From assembly GCF_014905175.1 (NCBI RefSeq), contig NC_057791.1:5332001-5396000 (forward strand): a stretch of 64,000 bases of DNA. Reading direction: 5' to 3'. The notes below the pieces were generated by a model. The model made no database searches, had not been told where the DNA came from, and saw nothing but the letters and a program-made list of their open reading frames with translations. Source of the stretch: Aphidius gifuensis. Lineage: Eukaryota > Arthropoda > Insecta > Hymenoptera > Braconidae. Of the stretch, positions 54,301 through 64,000 are shown piece by piece. How positions within the stretch are numbered: the first letter of the stretch is position 1; the number at the start of each line of letters is the position of its first letter. Both the position numbers and the translations under genes were made by a program.

Positions 54301-57300
54301 TATGTAAGTTTTTTTTATATAAAATTTGTTTCAATATATACATTTTTATGGAAAATAATATATTTAAAAAAATTAGATTAAAAATTTATTTGATTTATTA
54401 TTAACAATGTAATGGTATAATTAAAAAAATTATTAATAATTTTTATAACTGTCCAAAATTTTAAAATTGACATTTAAAAAAATAATAAAATTTGAATTAA
54501 ATTGTTAAATTTTATTTTTTTAATTTTAAAATACTAAAATTAAAATATAATTAAAAATTATTTTTCAATACAATTTATACTTGATTTAATTATTATTTAA
54601 ATATATTTTGAATTTATTTTTTATATTATTTATTCATATTTTTCTACTTGAGATTGTGTTTATACACAACAATTATTATTGTGGTTATTGTTGAATTATT
54701 AACCGGTGCATTATTTTGTAAAGTGCTGGTGTTAGGAATAATCACTTTGAGTTTACAATGAATTAAACTTTCAATTTGTTTACGTACATCAAAAACAAGG
54801 GATAAAGGTCGAATCTATAGAGGTAAAATAGCGTCTATAGTTTTGGAAACTTGTGCATTGTATATACATATCTACATCCTCTTGTTCATACTATGTTAGA
54901 CTTCTCTAGCTCTTTTTGTTCAACACGAAACTACCTATTGTAAATAGATATGTATAATCATTTGACACATAGAGGTGTCCAAACAAGTGAAATTTCACGG
55001 CAATCGTTTATAAACTTTGGTACATCCCAATTATATTTTAAGCCCTGAAGCCAAATATGATTGTGAATTGCTTGCATACACATGAGTCTTGAATTCATGT
55101 ATTATTTTACAATAATAAATATAACGTAATTTTTTTTTTCACTTCAAGTACATCAAGTAAATTTAAAAAAATAAATTTTAGCTTTTTTTTCTTTCCTTTT
55201 TTATATCTTTGCTTATTTTTAATTGCTTTCTGTTTACTCATTGTAAAGGAAAATTAATCTCACAAATGTATATACATAGCTTTTGTCAATAAAAATAAAA
55301 AAAAATGAAAATTCTTTTGTTCCATTTGTGTATATTAACAAGATATTAAATTTTTAAAATAAAAAAATTTATATTTTTATTTTTTCATGATTTTTTAGAA
55401 ATTAAAATATTAATAGAAGCATGTATTTAGTATTTTTAAAATATATTACATTAATTAACAATTTAGATAGATAAAAAAGAGGAAAATTTAAAGAAAAAAA
55501 AAAAAATTATTTGATCAATGTTTGGAAATAACAACGTCCAGTTAGTCAGTATTATTATGTCAGAGCAATATATATAACATTTTTTTTAAAGTTTCCATGA
55601 AGTAATACAGTGGCAAGCATTTAACTTGTATTGCGTGAAAGCTTCTTTTTGTAATTTTGATATCTCTTTCTACCAACTAGTGAGAATTGACGATGAGTAA
55701 ACGTGGTCTCTGACCATTGAACCAACAAAAAACATAAAAATAAAAAACATAAACTTGGTAAATTGCCCTGCTTTACGAATAAATAATAAGACAAGCATAC
55801 ATGCAACCAGACAAGCAAAAGAAAATTGAAATTGTTAAAAAAAATAAAAAACAACTGAAAAAAAATGGATAAACAAAAATGTCAGAAAAATCTCATCTAC
55901 TTGAGTGGGCAAAAAAAAACTACTACTCTTTGTAAAAATCATGTCAACATATTTTTACCTCACAGCAATAATCAATTTAATTTTAATAACACTATTTTTT
56001 TCTTACATTTATTATATTATATCAACTAAATAATAACATTATTCTTTAACATGTATACAATCAAAATAAACTCATAATTTATTAAATTTAAGTTTTTATA
56101 TTAAACTCAATTTATCATATCAGTATATTCCCTTGACTAATTTTTATATTTATTTTACCAGATGTTATATTAATACACAACTGATGCTATTCATGAAAAT
56201 ATATAATTAAATTAAAAAGCCATAATTAATATTAATAATAATAAATGATAATAATTATAATTTAAATTAATACTCGATTGACGGTCATATACTCAATTTT
56301 TTTATAATTTAAAATTATAAATAAATTTTCAATTAATATTATCAAATAATAATAACTTTAATTATTTCTATTTGATGAAAAATTTCAATTAATTAATTCA
56401 TCGTTAAACTATTATTATTATTATTATTTGTATAAATAATTTTTATAAATAAAAAATCGATGAATGAAATTTTAATTTGAAGCAGATGGTCAAGTCTACC
56501 ATTTCTATACAGTGACACAATATGATATATATATTTTACAAAGTGTAATTAGCTTTGCTTTTGCACATACTATTATAATTAATATAAAATATACAGATAT
56601 ATTATACACAAGGTATTGCAATCGCATGATAGTCACGGACCCTTGGGACAAGAGCATCATATTATTATACTTCCACTTGCCATCATCATTTGTGTTGTCT
56701 ACAATATGCACAAGGACACTTTGATATATCTTATCTGCTTGTATAATTCTATTAAAGATAAGATTATAATTATGTATATTATTATTATTATCATTTTCAT
56801 CTATTCACATAATAGAGAGACAAATTAAAATTATGATAAAGCACGTTTTTCTTTACTTGAGATATTCCATGATAAACGTATATTTTTTTAGTTGAAAAAA
56901 AAATTACCTTTAATTATTTTTAACCGGAAAAAAATATATTACAAATAATTTTGTAATTTTTTTATTTTTTTTAACGAGTGTATGTGTTTGTGAATGATGA
57001 TTGTTAAACTTGATAATAATCTGACCATGAAATCATAATAAAAAAAAATAGGTGTGGAGAAAAAATAATGATCATTGAGATCACTAATACTAATTATAAT
57101 TACTTGAGTGATAAATAATAATATCAAAAAATTTTATTGACACAAGAAAAGTTAAATATATGCATTGTTAAAATGATTAGAAAGAAGGACAAATGACAAG
57201 TCAATCTAAAGTTGCTAATTAAAGAGTTTATTAATTATAATAATGAACCTTGATAGTTAAAACAAAGGCAAGTAATAGAAATGTAAATAAGTTGTTGCTA

Positions 57301-58449
57301 TAGTGACCTTGTCAATAAAAATACAGAGCCAATAAAAATTATATACATGTTTAGGTAAGAGTATATGTAACACAAGAATATATGTGTTTAAAATAAAAAA
57401 AAAAAAACATACACTTAAATTATGACGTTGTATGTTTTATTAGAAGGCTTTATTACCAAAGTATATTCCATCATTTTTATGATTATCGTTTGCATTATTA
57501 CACTTGTGTATATATGTATGACATTTTAAGTCAAATTTAATAAACGTAATTTATATTTTTCAATACGAAATTATATTTTTAGTCTTTCAAAAATTTAATA
57601 TTTTTTTCTAAGCTTTAAAATGATCAGAAAAAAAATGTGTATCTTTATGTAATTGATTATTTTAAATTATTTTGTAATAATAGTTGAGTATTTAAATTTA
57701 AAAAATGAACTAATAAATATACATAGTTATAATATACATTTGTATGTTGACGTTAGACCAAAGCGTGCGTAATCTCGACTTGAAAATGTCATCGTAACAA
57801 ACGAGTACGTTAGCATATCGCAACATACGGGCAACTGAACTTGTAAGTATGTACTCTATATCTACTTGCTTCAATTTTCTGTCTTTTTTACTCTCTCTCT
57901 TTGTCTCTTTTTAGACTGCTTTTCATGGCACTTTTGTATAATTCATATTCATGACATAGCAACGCATCGATCATGTCGTTGACAGATCGTTTTTGTCGAT
58001 AGTAAAAACCACCCATTCTTCTTACACACTCAATCTTCTATATCCCTAATTTTAACTAGTTAAAAATGCCCTCATTTATTATTAATTACAACTCATTTAT
58101 TCATTGGTTTATATATTGTTAACTATTTAAATTGTTAAAATATTTTAAACACACAAAAATTCAATACACGTGTTTATATTTCTTCAAATAAATACACAAT
58201 TTTATTAGATTTTTTTTTCAGAAAATAAATCAATTTTATTACTCAAATTTTGCTTGTAAATTTTTATCAAAATATTCATCTGTCAGTTGTAAAATATTTT
58301 TTAAATTTACAATGAAATAAATATTATAATAAAATTTATTTGAATTTTTATTTTTTTTTATTTATTTTAAAAGTTTTATTTGTGTCAATAATAGATGAAA
58401 TTTTCTTGTTTTTTTTTTTTTATGAGATGAGAAAAAAAATTTAGCTTAC
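51398..58449. other. Remainder of the large intron near the first exon
   Basis: AT-rich. There are mixed patches at 54660-55000 and at 57750-57990 (AGACCAAAGCGTGCGTAATCTC, AACGAGTACGTTAGC). The second lies 500 bp downstream of the first PDZ exon and may be an intronic enhancer. No additional exon could be supported. Confidence 0.35.
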
Positions 58450-58545
58450 CCTCGAGATCCGAAGGGGTTGATGCAGGTCATGACCGCCGTGCATGCGAAA
58501 GCCCCAGGGAGATCCATCGACAAGTGTCACTTCACGTGCGCTCAT
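58450..58545 (-). CDS. PDZ-domain protein, first coding exon
   Basis: An ATG at 58545, preceded by an A run, opens 32 codons closed by GTAAGC. It encodes MSAREVTLVDGSPWGFRMHG, then GHDLHQPLRISR. WGFRMHGG is the carboxylate-binding loop, and PLRIS is strand C. With VNPGSKAA from the next exon it makes an unbroken PDZ domain starting about 5 residues from the N-terminus, as in the ALP/Enigma/ZASP class, where the PDZ domain is N-terminal. Joined to the downstream exons, the predicted protein is about 499 residues: the PDZ domain, a Ser/Thr linker and a long disordered tail, without a visible LIM domain. Its cellular role is inferred to be cytoskeletal scaffolding. Confidence 0.92.
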
Positions 58546-58779
58546 TTTTTTTTCTCTATTTTCAACGTTTGATTTCAATGTTATTTTTTTTTTTTTCAAT
58601 ATCACTAGTTTATCTTATCACTCTTAAAATATTTTTTTTTTTTTACAACATTACTTGACGTACACGTTTACTATTTAAAAAAAAAAATCTTTTCTTATCT
58701 TTATATTACACATGAAATGATGAAACACTAATAATATTATTGTTTAGAATAAAGAAGAAAAAAAAATTATTTTTATATG

Positions 58780-58920
58780 AACTTGACTCAATCGCGGTTC
58801 GCGCAATACTAAAGTTGAATTTCCCCCGCCGCCCTGACCCCTTATACGTCGACGGATTGTACACTGGCGCCGCGTCTAAAGCGTCGACGTAGACGCGACA
58901 TTTTAACCCACAATACAACA
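58780..58920 (-). promoter_or_regulatory. CpG-containing promoter or 5' UTR region of the PDZ gene
   Basis: A sharp rise in GC (CCCCCGCCGCCCTGACC, GGCGCCGCGTC, GCGTCGACG) about 250-370 bp upstream of the ATG at 58545. It includes the 8-bp inverted repeat CGCGTCTA/TAGACGCG (58871-58878 and 58890-58897). A minus-strand open frame crosses it, but with no link to the PDZ frame. Position and composition suggest the core promoter or the first, untranslated exon. Confidence 0.5.
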
Positions 58921-59039
58921 TTTTAAACTATAGTATAATTTATTCTACACGCAAATTATTTACCTTGTCTATGATTAGATTACTTTACGCCTATATTGGC
59001 ACTTGTTTTTAATTGAAAAAATTTTTATTATGTCCTTGA

Positions 59040-59061
59040 CACTTGATCAGCTGATCAAGTG
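59040..59061. promoter_or_regulatory. 22-bp perfect palindrome
   Basis: CACTTGATCAGCTGATCAAG followed by TG reads the same on both strands over 22 bp. At its centre are CAGCTG (an E-box) and two overlapping TGATCA words. It lies 120 bp upstream of the CpG-containing block and may be a dimeric factor site for the PDZ gene or for a divergent transcript. Confidence 0.4.
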
Positions 59062-59436
59062 ACAATATTTTTCAATTGATATGAAATATGACTTATTTAT
59101 TTTATTTTTTTTTAAATTTAATCGTCATTATTTTTATAATAATATTTACTTTGAGAATTAATTTTCATAAAATATTGCATTATAATGTGTCTGTCTGTTG
59201 TCATTGACATATTATTGAGTAACTTTTAAATGAAAAATTATAATTGCTATATCGAAGACTTCTTTTTAATGAATATATTTTAAATATTATCGAAATGAAT
59301 AAAAATGATGTTAAAAAACGAATGCAGAATTTTTTAAAAAAACATAAATAACTGAAAATAAATTGACAAAAAAAAAAAAAAAATTGCTTAATGATGATCA
59401 TCATTTGTCGACATTTGATTGTTTTTGTTGATTTAG

Positions 59437-59591
59437 ATCTCAAGTTCATCAATGGTCAATTTTTGTGTTCTATCACCGAATCAACGTGGTGATGCTGCTC
59501 GTTCACTCCAAGCAAGAACAATGCAAGCTTTTTCTTCAACCATTGCAGCTGGTGCAATATGGAATAAACGATTCTATATCTCTAATCGTTG
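59437..59591 (+). CDS. Possible coding exon, product unknown
   Basis: An acceptor TTTTTGTTGATTTAG ends at 59436, and a donor CGTTG|GTATGA begins at 59592. Between them one frame is open (ATC phase 0 in, phase 2 out), with composition unlike the surrounding noise: MVNFCVLSPNQRGDAARSLQ, then ARTMQAFSSTIAAGAIWNK. From the inner ATG at 59521 the peptide is rich in Ser, Ala, Arg and aromatics and lacks acids, like a mitochondrial presequence. No downstream exon was identified with confidence. If real, it would be transcribed divergently from the PDZ gene. Confidence 0.35.
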
Positions 59592-61805
59592 GTATGACTC
59601 ATTTTGAAGAATATACAAATATTTATCATTAAATAGAATAAATAAGTAATGAATATGATTTAACTCAGGGGGACTTGGAGATGATTGAATGGTGATTCGA
59701 TAACAGATAAAGGTTCTGGATCTTAATAACTTGAGGTTGATACTACAACTGGACGACTCGTTGGACATGGATAAGAACTTTACCAACGTCTCTCGAAACC
59801 AAACTCACTATTTTGATTGATTTCAATCAAGGTCCCTAGAATAATTCCCAATTTTAAATACCTCTGTTATCAACCGAAAGATATTCGTTTATTTTATATT
59901 AATTCATCCATTTACCAGTATAAGGCTCTTTCTAATTTAATTTAAACCTCCAATATTATATATTTGGTTTATATTATTTTTTGAAATTCAATAATATCAC
60001 ATTCAAGATAACTATACTCGTATTTTCACATTTTAAATAAATATTCTATTTCTTTTTTTTTTCTTCTAATTCATGATTTCGAAATAGTCTTTCATTAAGA
60101 TTATCAAATTTTCTAATATTCAATGCCCTTCAAATATTCGATATTCTAACTATATTCTTATATGAAATTTGATATTTATGAAAAATTATATATAAATGAA
60201 TATTGATCATTTTATATGTCTGTGCCAAAATATTATTGATTAAAAACAAGTTTTTGATACTAAAAACGAAGGTTATAAAATTTTATAACGTCGTTTCGTT
60301 GGCTGAAAGATATAAGAACAATCTATAATATAAGTATAGCTACTTCAAAAATCTTGTTTGAATTTCATTCAATTATTAAGACCAAAGAATTATGGTCAAA
60401 CTACTCCGGCCATAAAATCTCCCAATTTTTCCCATTCTTTTTTGATCGAAAAAAACCAAAGAAAAATCATGAAAGATGAAAAACCATGGCCGCTCAACCC
60501 GAGTTGAAATTTTTAAATTTTTTAATTCCGCTTTGTCTTGGAACAGTCTTTATACGTCCAAGTTCCAAGACTTTCCAAGACTTGTCGATTTTTTATGATT
60601 GCAGATCCAAGTCGCTCAATCTTTATTCATATCTCTTTCAATCAATAAAATTAAACAAATATATATGAATTTCTGTCAAATAAATAAATTTCCAATGACT
60701 TCCCCGTCTTTAATTCACGTTTGTTTCATCAAAAAAAACTTTTATAATAATATTTAGCAATTTCATGGAGAAATATAAATAAAACCAGATCTTTTTTTCT
60801 TCACACAAATCAATGGTATTTTTTCTAAATTTCATGAGTCAGGTTTTTGCTATCTATTGTTTTCGAAAAATATTTATCGCCCTTTTAAATATCATAGGGG
60901 TGCAGCATCTTTAGAATTTATATTTTTTTTTCAATTGAAGTTAACTTAAATCAATAGATTCATTGACATACTACTTTTAATATCCTTTTTTAACTTTGTA
61001 ATAAAAAGTAATTAAAGGTAAAATAACATAACGTAATTTAATGGAGATACGCCTTTTAAAAATAGCTATCAGTAGCTGAAATCTGTGATACATTATTTTA
61101 CGTAATTTTAATTAACGGTATGTATACATTTCGTTAGATACGTATAAAATCCGGGTCAAATTAATGTACTGAATTTTTTTGATAATTAAAATTTATCAGT
61201 TTAAGTATTCACTTTGGCTCGGCTACCAGTTAAATTTAAATTAAGTACATAATTGGGTATATAATTTACTGGCTTCTCTATCGATGAATTTTTAATAATG
61301 CATACAAAGCCACATATTAGTTTAATCAATATTTATTAACAGTACTATTTATCCATTTTACTATAAAAATAATCAATACTCTATTTTATATTTAATTAAT
61401 TTTATTTATTTTTATAGAGCAATTTTGTATTTATAAATGAAACTCAAAGTACATTTAGCATTATTAAAGGTTATTATTTTTTGAAAATATAAACATCATA
61501 TTTTCTGTTAAGTTTTGATTACATCGATCGAAAGTTTGTTGAACAACAAAGTTTGTCAATCAGCCATCACCATAATCAAGTGTATTTTTTTTTCTTAATA
61601 GGTTTTAATGAGTGACTTAAAATATTACAAATTGTAAAATGAATAAATATTTAATGATTTATATAGATATAAGAAAAATAAATGCATATAGTGATATTTT
61701 TAAAATGTTTTTATATTTTTTAATTTTCAAATACATTCATATAATTGTTATTTGCATGGTGTAAGTTTAATAACGATATAATTATATACTGTACAGAATA
61801 TAATT
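59592..61805. other. Intergenic AT-rich stretch
   Basis: No supported exon. A patch at 60400-60630 has moderate GC and inverted words (CTTGGAAC near 60536, GTTCCAAG near 60561) but no acceptable frame. The rest is AT-rich. Confidence 0.4.
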
Positions 61806-61811
61806 TTTATT
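61806..61811 (-). terminator. Poly(A) signal of the cysteine-rich peptide gene
   Basis: AATAAA on the minus strand, 58 nt past the stop codon at 61869-61871. Confidence 0.5.
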
Positions 61812-61868
61812 TTTTTATGTTTTTACAAATAAAAATTCGTCATTAATAATAATCATGTGTATTGGTCA

Positions 61869-62210
61869 TCAGTCTTTATATCGACAAACGTATTTCGTTG
61901 TATCGTATCTCTTTGGAAGACAGAAATATAGAGACCATTTGCAACAAGGGTTTGGGGTGACTTTTGGATCACACTATACAAAACAAAAAAAAAAAATTAA
62001 CAAAAATTATAACAAAGTTTTATATAAAAAATATTATTTTCTATTGATTAATAATAGCTTATAAATATTAAATGGATAATTAATCATAATTACCTCTTGT
62101 TTTTGACCAATACAATTATCAGATATTATCTTGGGTTTACCTGCTTCACTTGGAGTCAAGCAAAATATGATTAGAAAAAAAACCCAGGCCAAATAGAAAA
62201 TCTTTGCCAT
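61869..62210 (-). CDS. Secreted six-cysteine knottin-type peptide (two exons)
   Basis: Exon 1 is 62094-62210 and exon 2 is 61869-61973, joined in phase 0 across a 120-nt intron (GAG|GTAATT ... TTTTGTATAG|TGT), giving 73 residues. Residues 1-23 are a clear signal peptide (basic Lys3, a hydrophobic core at 5-19, small residues SEA before the predicted cleavage). The mature part of about 50 residues has exactly six cysteines at 33, 40, 49, 50, 57 and 69. The order C-C-CC-C-C and spacing 6-8-0-6-11 are the inhibitor cystine knot arrangement seen in many arthropod secreted peptides. Those include venom-type, antimicrobial and protease-inhibitor peptides, and cysteine-rich proteins of parasitoid-associated viruses. 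The exon junction falls right before the second cysteine. The target is unknown and the fold is inferred from cysteine pattern only. A TATA box and poly(A) signal are in place, so the gene looks intact. Confidence 0.82.
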
Positions 62211-62297
62211 TTTTGTTGAAGTAAAAATTCACACTGATAATTGTTTTAATATATTCAAATTGAATAACTGTATGCTTGTCAACAACAAATCGAGTTG

Positions 62298-62305
62298 CTT
62301 ATATA
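62298..62305 (-). promoter_or_regulatory. TATA box of the cysteine-rich peptide gene
   Basis: TATATAAG preceded by GGG on the minus strand, about 88 nt upstream of the ATG. An initiator-like CATACAGTT lies about 30 nt further down, the usual TATA-to-start spacing. A strong TATA is typical of tissue-specific, highly expressed secreted-peptide genes. Confidence 0.55.
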
Positions 62306-63529
62306 CCCGAAGAGTAAGTCATAAAATATATATTGATAACACATGAATTCTTTTATCAACCAGGAAAATATAATTATTTTTTTTATTTTTTTTGCTTCCT
62401 GGAAAATGTTGGCAATAAAATTATAAATCATATGAACCAATCATATTGATATATTTTTTGTTTTATGAGCTAAGATAAAATTCCTTTCAAAACAGAAAAA
62501 TAAACTTCCTGTAATTTACATCGAGGTCAAAATATATATTTTGTTTTTTTCAAATTACATATGGAAGAAAAATTTCACAGAAATGCCTTTGTCCAAATTA
62601 ATCAAATAAAAAAACCTATTATCAAATTTTTTTTTTTGTTAATGGAAAACTGAGATTCAATAATCATTAATCAATCTTCATAAATACATTTCCTTTTGTA
62701 ATCAACAATTTTATCAACTAATTTATTGTTTATATTTTGTAAAAATATACACTTAAAATCTATGAAATAAAAAGGGTTTAAATCGATTGGCAATTAGGGA
62801 TAGAAGTTTTTTTTGGATTGAAAAATTAAAGACTTTTTAAAATAAGAAACGTTTGAGTTCGTGGAATATTAAATCTATCTTGCATCAATTTTTGGTGATT
62901 GGGTTATTTTTATATTTTTTAATGATTTTTTAATAAATTAACTGCCTATATATTTGATTATTACTCTCCTTTCAAGATTTTTGGTAATTAAAAAATTCTG
63001 TTTTTAAGACGACTATGTTTTCAAAATTTAATTTTATTTTATATTATCAGACAAAATCTTGGAATTGAATAATTAAATAATAATTAGAAGAATATTTGAA
63101 AAAATATATTGACCTTGACAATTGGAACATTTAAATATAAAAAAAATAAATTTTAAAATCGTTATCAACATTCTTCAACAAAATAATAAAAATGCAAAAA
63201 AATAAAAGCTATATCAGTAAGTATAAAAAAGTCATATTTAAAAATAGAATATATCGAATTGTTAGTGTTCCGTAGGACACTTATGTTTTCACTTTTCGTG
63301 TGACTTTGTTATTTCGCGATAAAAATAAAAGTTCTGAATCGAATTGGCTTTTACGATGCCCATTATGTTCCATTTTTTTCCCAAAAGCAATCATCATATT
63401 TACACAGAAAAAAAATTTCATCAAATTTTACTATGCTGTCACATTACCAAAGAACTATCTTTTGAGTTTTGACTATTAAAAAATTTACTATCATTTTAAC
63501 GAAAAAAAAACAATTGTACTCTTGAAAAA

Positions 63530-63865
63530 TTAAAATGTACCATAGCAATTTCCTTAAGTTTTTTTTTTGCTATTTCCCGATGAAAAAATTACAACGCATA
63601 AAGAATTTTTTACAGAAACCAAATTTAAAATTTAAAATAATCCTAAAAAATACATTGCAGCATAGCAAAAAATATTTTTTTTTTTTTTGCTTTGTATATT
63701 CATAAAATTTACTCTGCTATTGTGGACAAAATTAAAATGATCCTCTGAAAATTTACAATGTAGCATAGTAATTTTAATAACTTTCTTGGAATTCCTGTAG
63801 GTGTCACTATAACAAATACAAAGCAACATATTTAAAATTACAATGGGGCATAGCAAAATTGATGA
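63530..63865. repeat. Degenerate short repeats with an AGCATAGCAA core
   Basis: Related words occur at about 63535 (ATGTACCATAGCAATTT), 63652 (ATACATTGCAGCATAGCAA), 63756 (TTACAATGTAGCATAGTAA) and 63838 (TTACAATGGGGCATAGCAA), at intervals of roughly 117, 104 and 82 bp. The units between are not well conserved. It may be subterminal repeats of a mobile element or a decayed satellite. Confidence 0.4.
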
Positions 63866-63969
63866 CGGACTCAGAAATGTCAACTGCCCCCACTTTTTAG
63901 TCAACTGCGCAGGCGTGACTTTGCTTATTTTCCGATTGTTGATGTAAAACAAATAAATTTTTTATGTAA

Positions 63970-64000
63970 CTAGGGCATACCCGCGCTTCGCACGGTTTTT
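63970..64000 (-). mobile_element. 3' terminus of a Helitron (element continues past the right edge)
   Basis: On the minus strand the sequence reads CCGTGCGAAGCGCGG (a hairpin of 6 pairs, one G-T), then GTATGCC, then CTAG, followed by T. A short GC-rich hairpin about 10 nt before a terminal CTRR, with insertion next to T, is the defining 3' end of Helitrons. The GCGCGGGTATG-CTAG form is common in insect Helitrons as I recall them. Only 31 bp are visible; the body and 5' TC end would lie beyond 64000. Confidence 0.6.

Larger units (their letters stand above)
17980..58449 (-). other. 40.5-kb intron splitting the PDZ domain
   Basis: It is bounded by GTAAGC (58449 downwards) and TAATTACAG (to 17980). 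Both flanking exons are in phase 0 and encode the two halves of one PDZ domain. The intron contains an alternative first exon, an opposite-strand gene, transposon remnants and pockets of moderate GC, listed separately. Its size is extreme compared with the 71-nt intron of the nested gene. Confidence 0.75.
62211..63969. other. Upstream flank of the peptide gene and AT-rich intergenic DNA
   Basis: It starts with the promoter of the peptide gene. From 63530 to 63860 a degenerate motif (ACA-TG-AGCATAGCAA type) recurs about every 85-120 bp, listed as a repeat. Between them no gene is supported. Confidence 0.4.

Noticed and set aside
63632..63952. 106-codon minus-strand frame
   Set aside because: It overlaps the degenerate AGCATAGCAA repeats and reads through poly(T). 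It is explained by repeat structure rather than coding.
1..64000. CRISPR arrays, prophage, bacterial operons or rRNA genes
   Set aside because: Nothing of the kind is visible. Introns, poly(A) signals and transposon types are all eukaryotic.

Overview
This window is nuclear DNA from an animal, almost certainly an insect. It is extremely AT-rich, full of A and T homopolymers, and its protein-coding sequence is cut by GT-AG introns. The proteins are loaded with Asn, Asp, Lys and Ile, and several small DNA transposons are present. The composition and the mix of genes would suit a low-GC parasitoid wasp (aphidiine braconids are the group I would test first), but that placement is inference. Nothing here is bacterial: there are no operons, no ribosome binding sites and no CRISPR array.

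Left part (1-9.1 kb). A minus-strand gene for a large, disordered, Asn/Asp-rich protein of about 1,433 residues runs from an ATG at 7318 to a stop at 2333. It has one 4.2-kb exon and a short proline-rich last exon. Left of it is the first coding exon of another minus-strand gene (1782-1923). A 1.45-kb transposon-like element with TTAA flanks (7652-9100) sits just upstream of the large gene.

Middle (12.75-58.9 kb). A minus-strand gene for a PDZ-domain protein fills most of the window. Its first coding exon (58450-58545) carries the ligand-binding half of the PDZ domain (WGFRMHGG loop). The second half of the domain is 40.5 kb away at 17828-17979. Three more exons and a terminal exon (stop at 12786) follow, and all reading phases match. 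A second, intron-internal start (19589-19633) would give an isoform with half a PDZ domain. The 40.5-kb intron carries a 545-bp TA-flanked MITE, a pair of about 690-bp inverted repeats 5.7 kb apart, two short copies of another MITE family, a possible tRNA-derived SINE, and several pockets of normal GC that may be regulatory. It also holds a complete two-exon gene on the opposite strand (46949-47604) for a linker-histone-like basic protein with an Arg/Ser-rich tail.

Right part (58.7-64 kb). A CpG-containing block and a 22-bp perfect palindrome mark the likely promoter of the PDZ gene. Next come a possible plus-strand exon (59437-59591) and then a complete two-exon minus-strand gene (61869-62210) for a small secreted six-cysteine peptide of knottin type, with its own TATA box and poly(A) signal. 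The window ends inside what looks like the 3' terminus of a Helitron (from 63970 rightwards).

No genes were assigned symbols: the PDZ, histone-like and cysteine-rich proteins were recognised by family features, and the others were not recognised.
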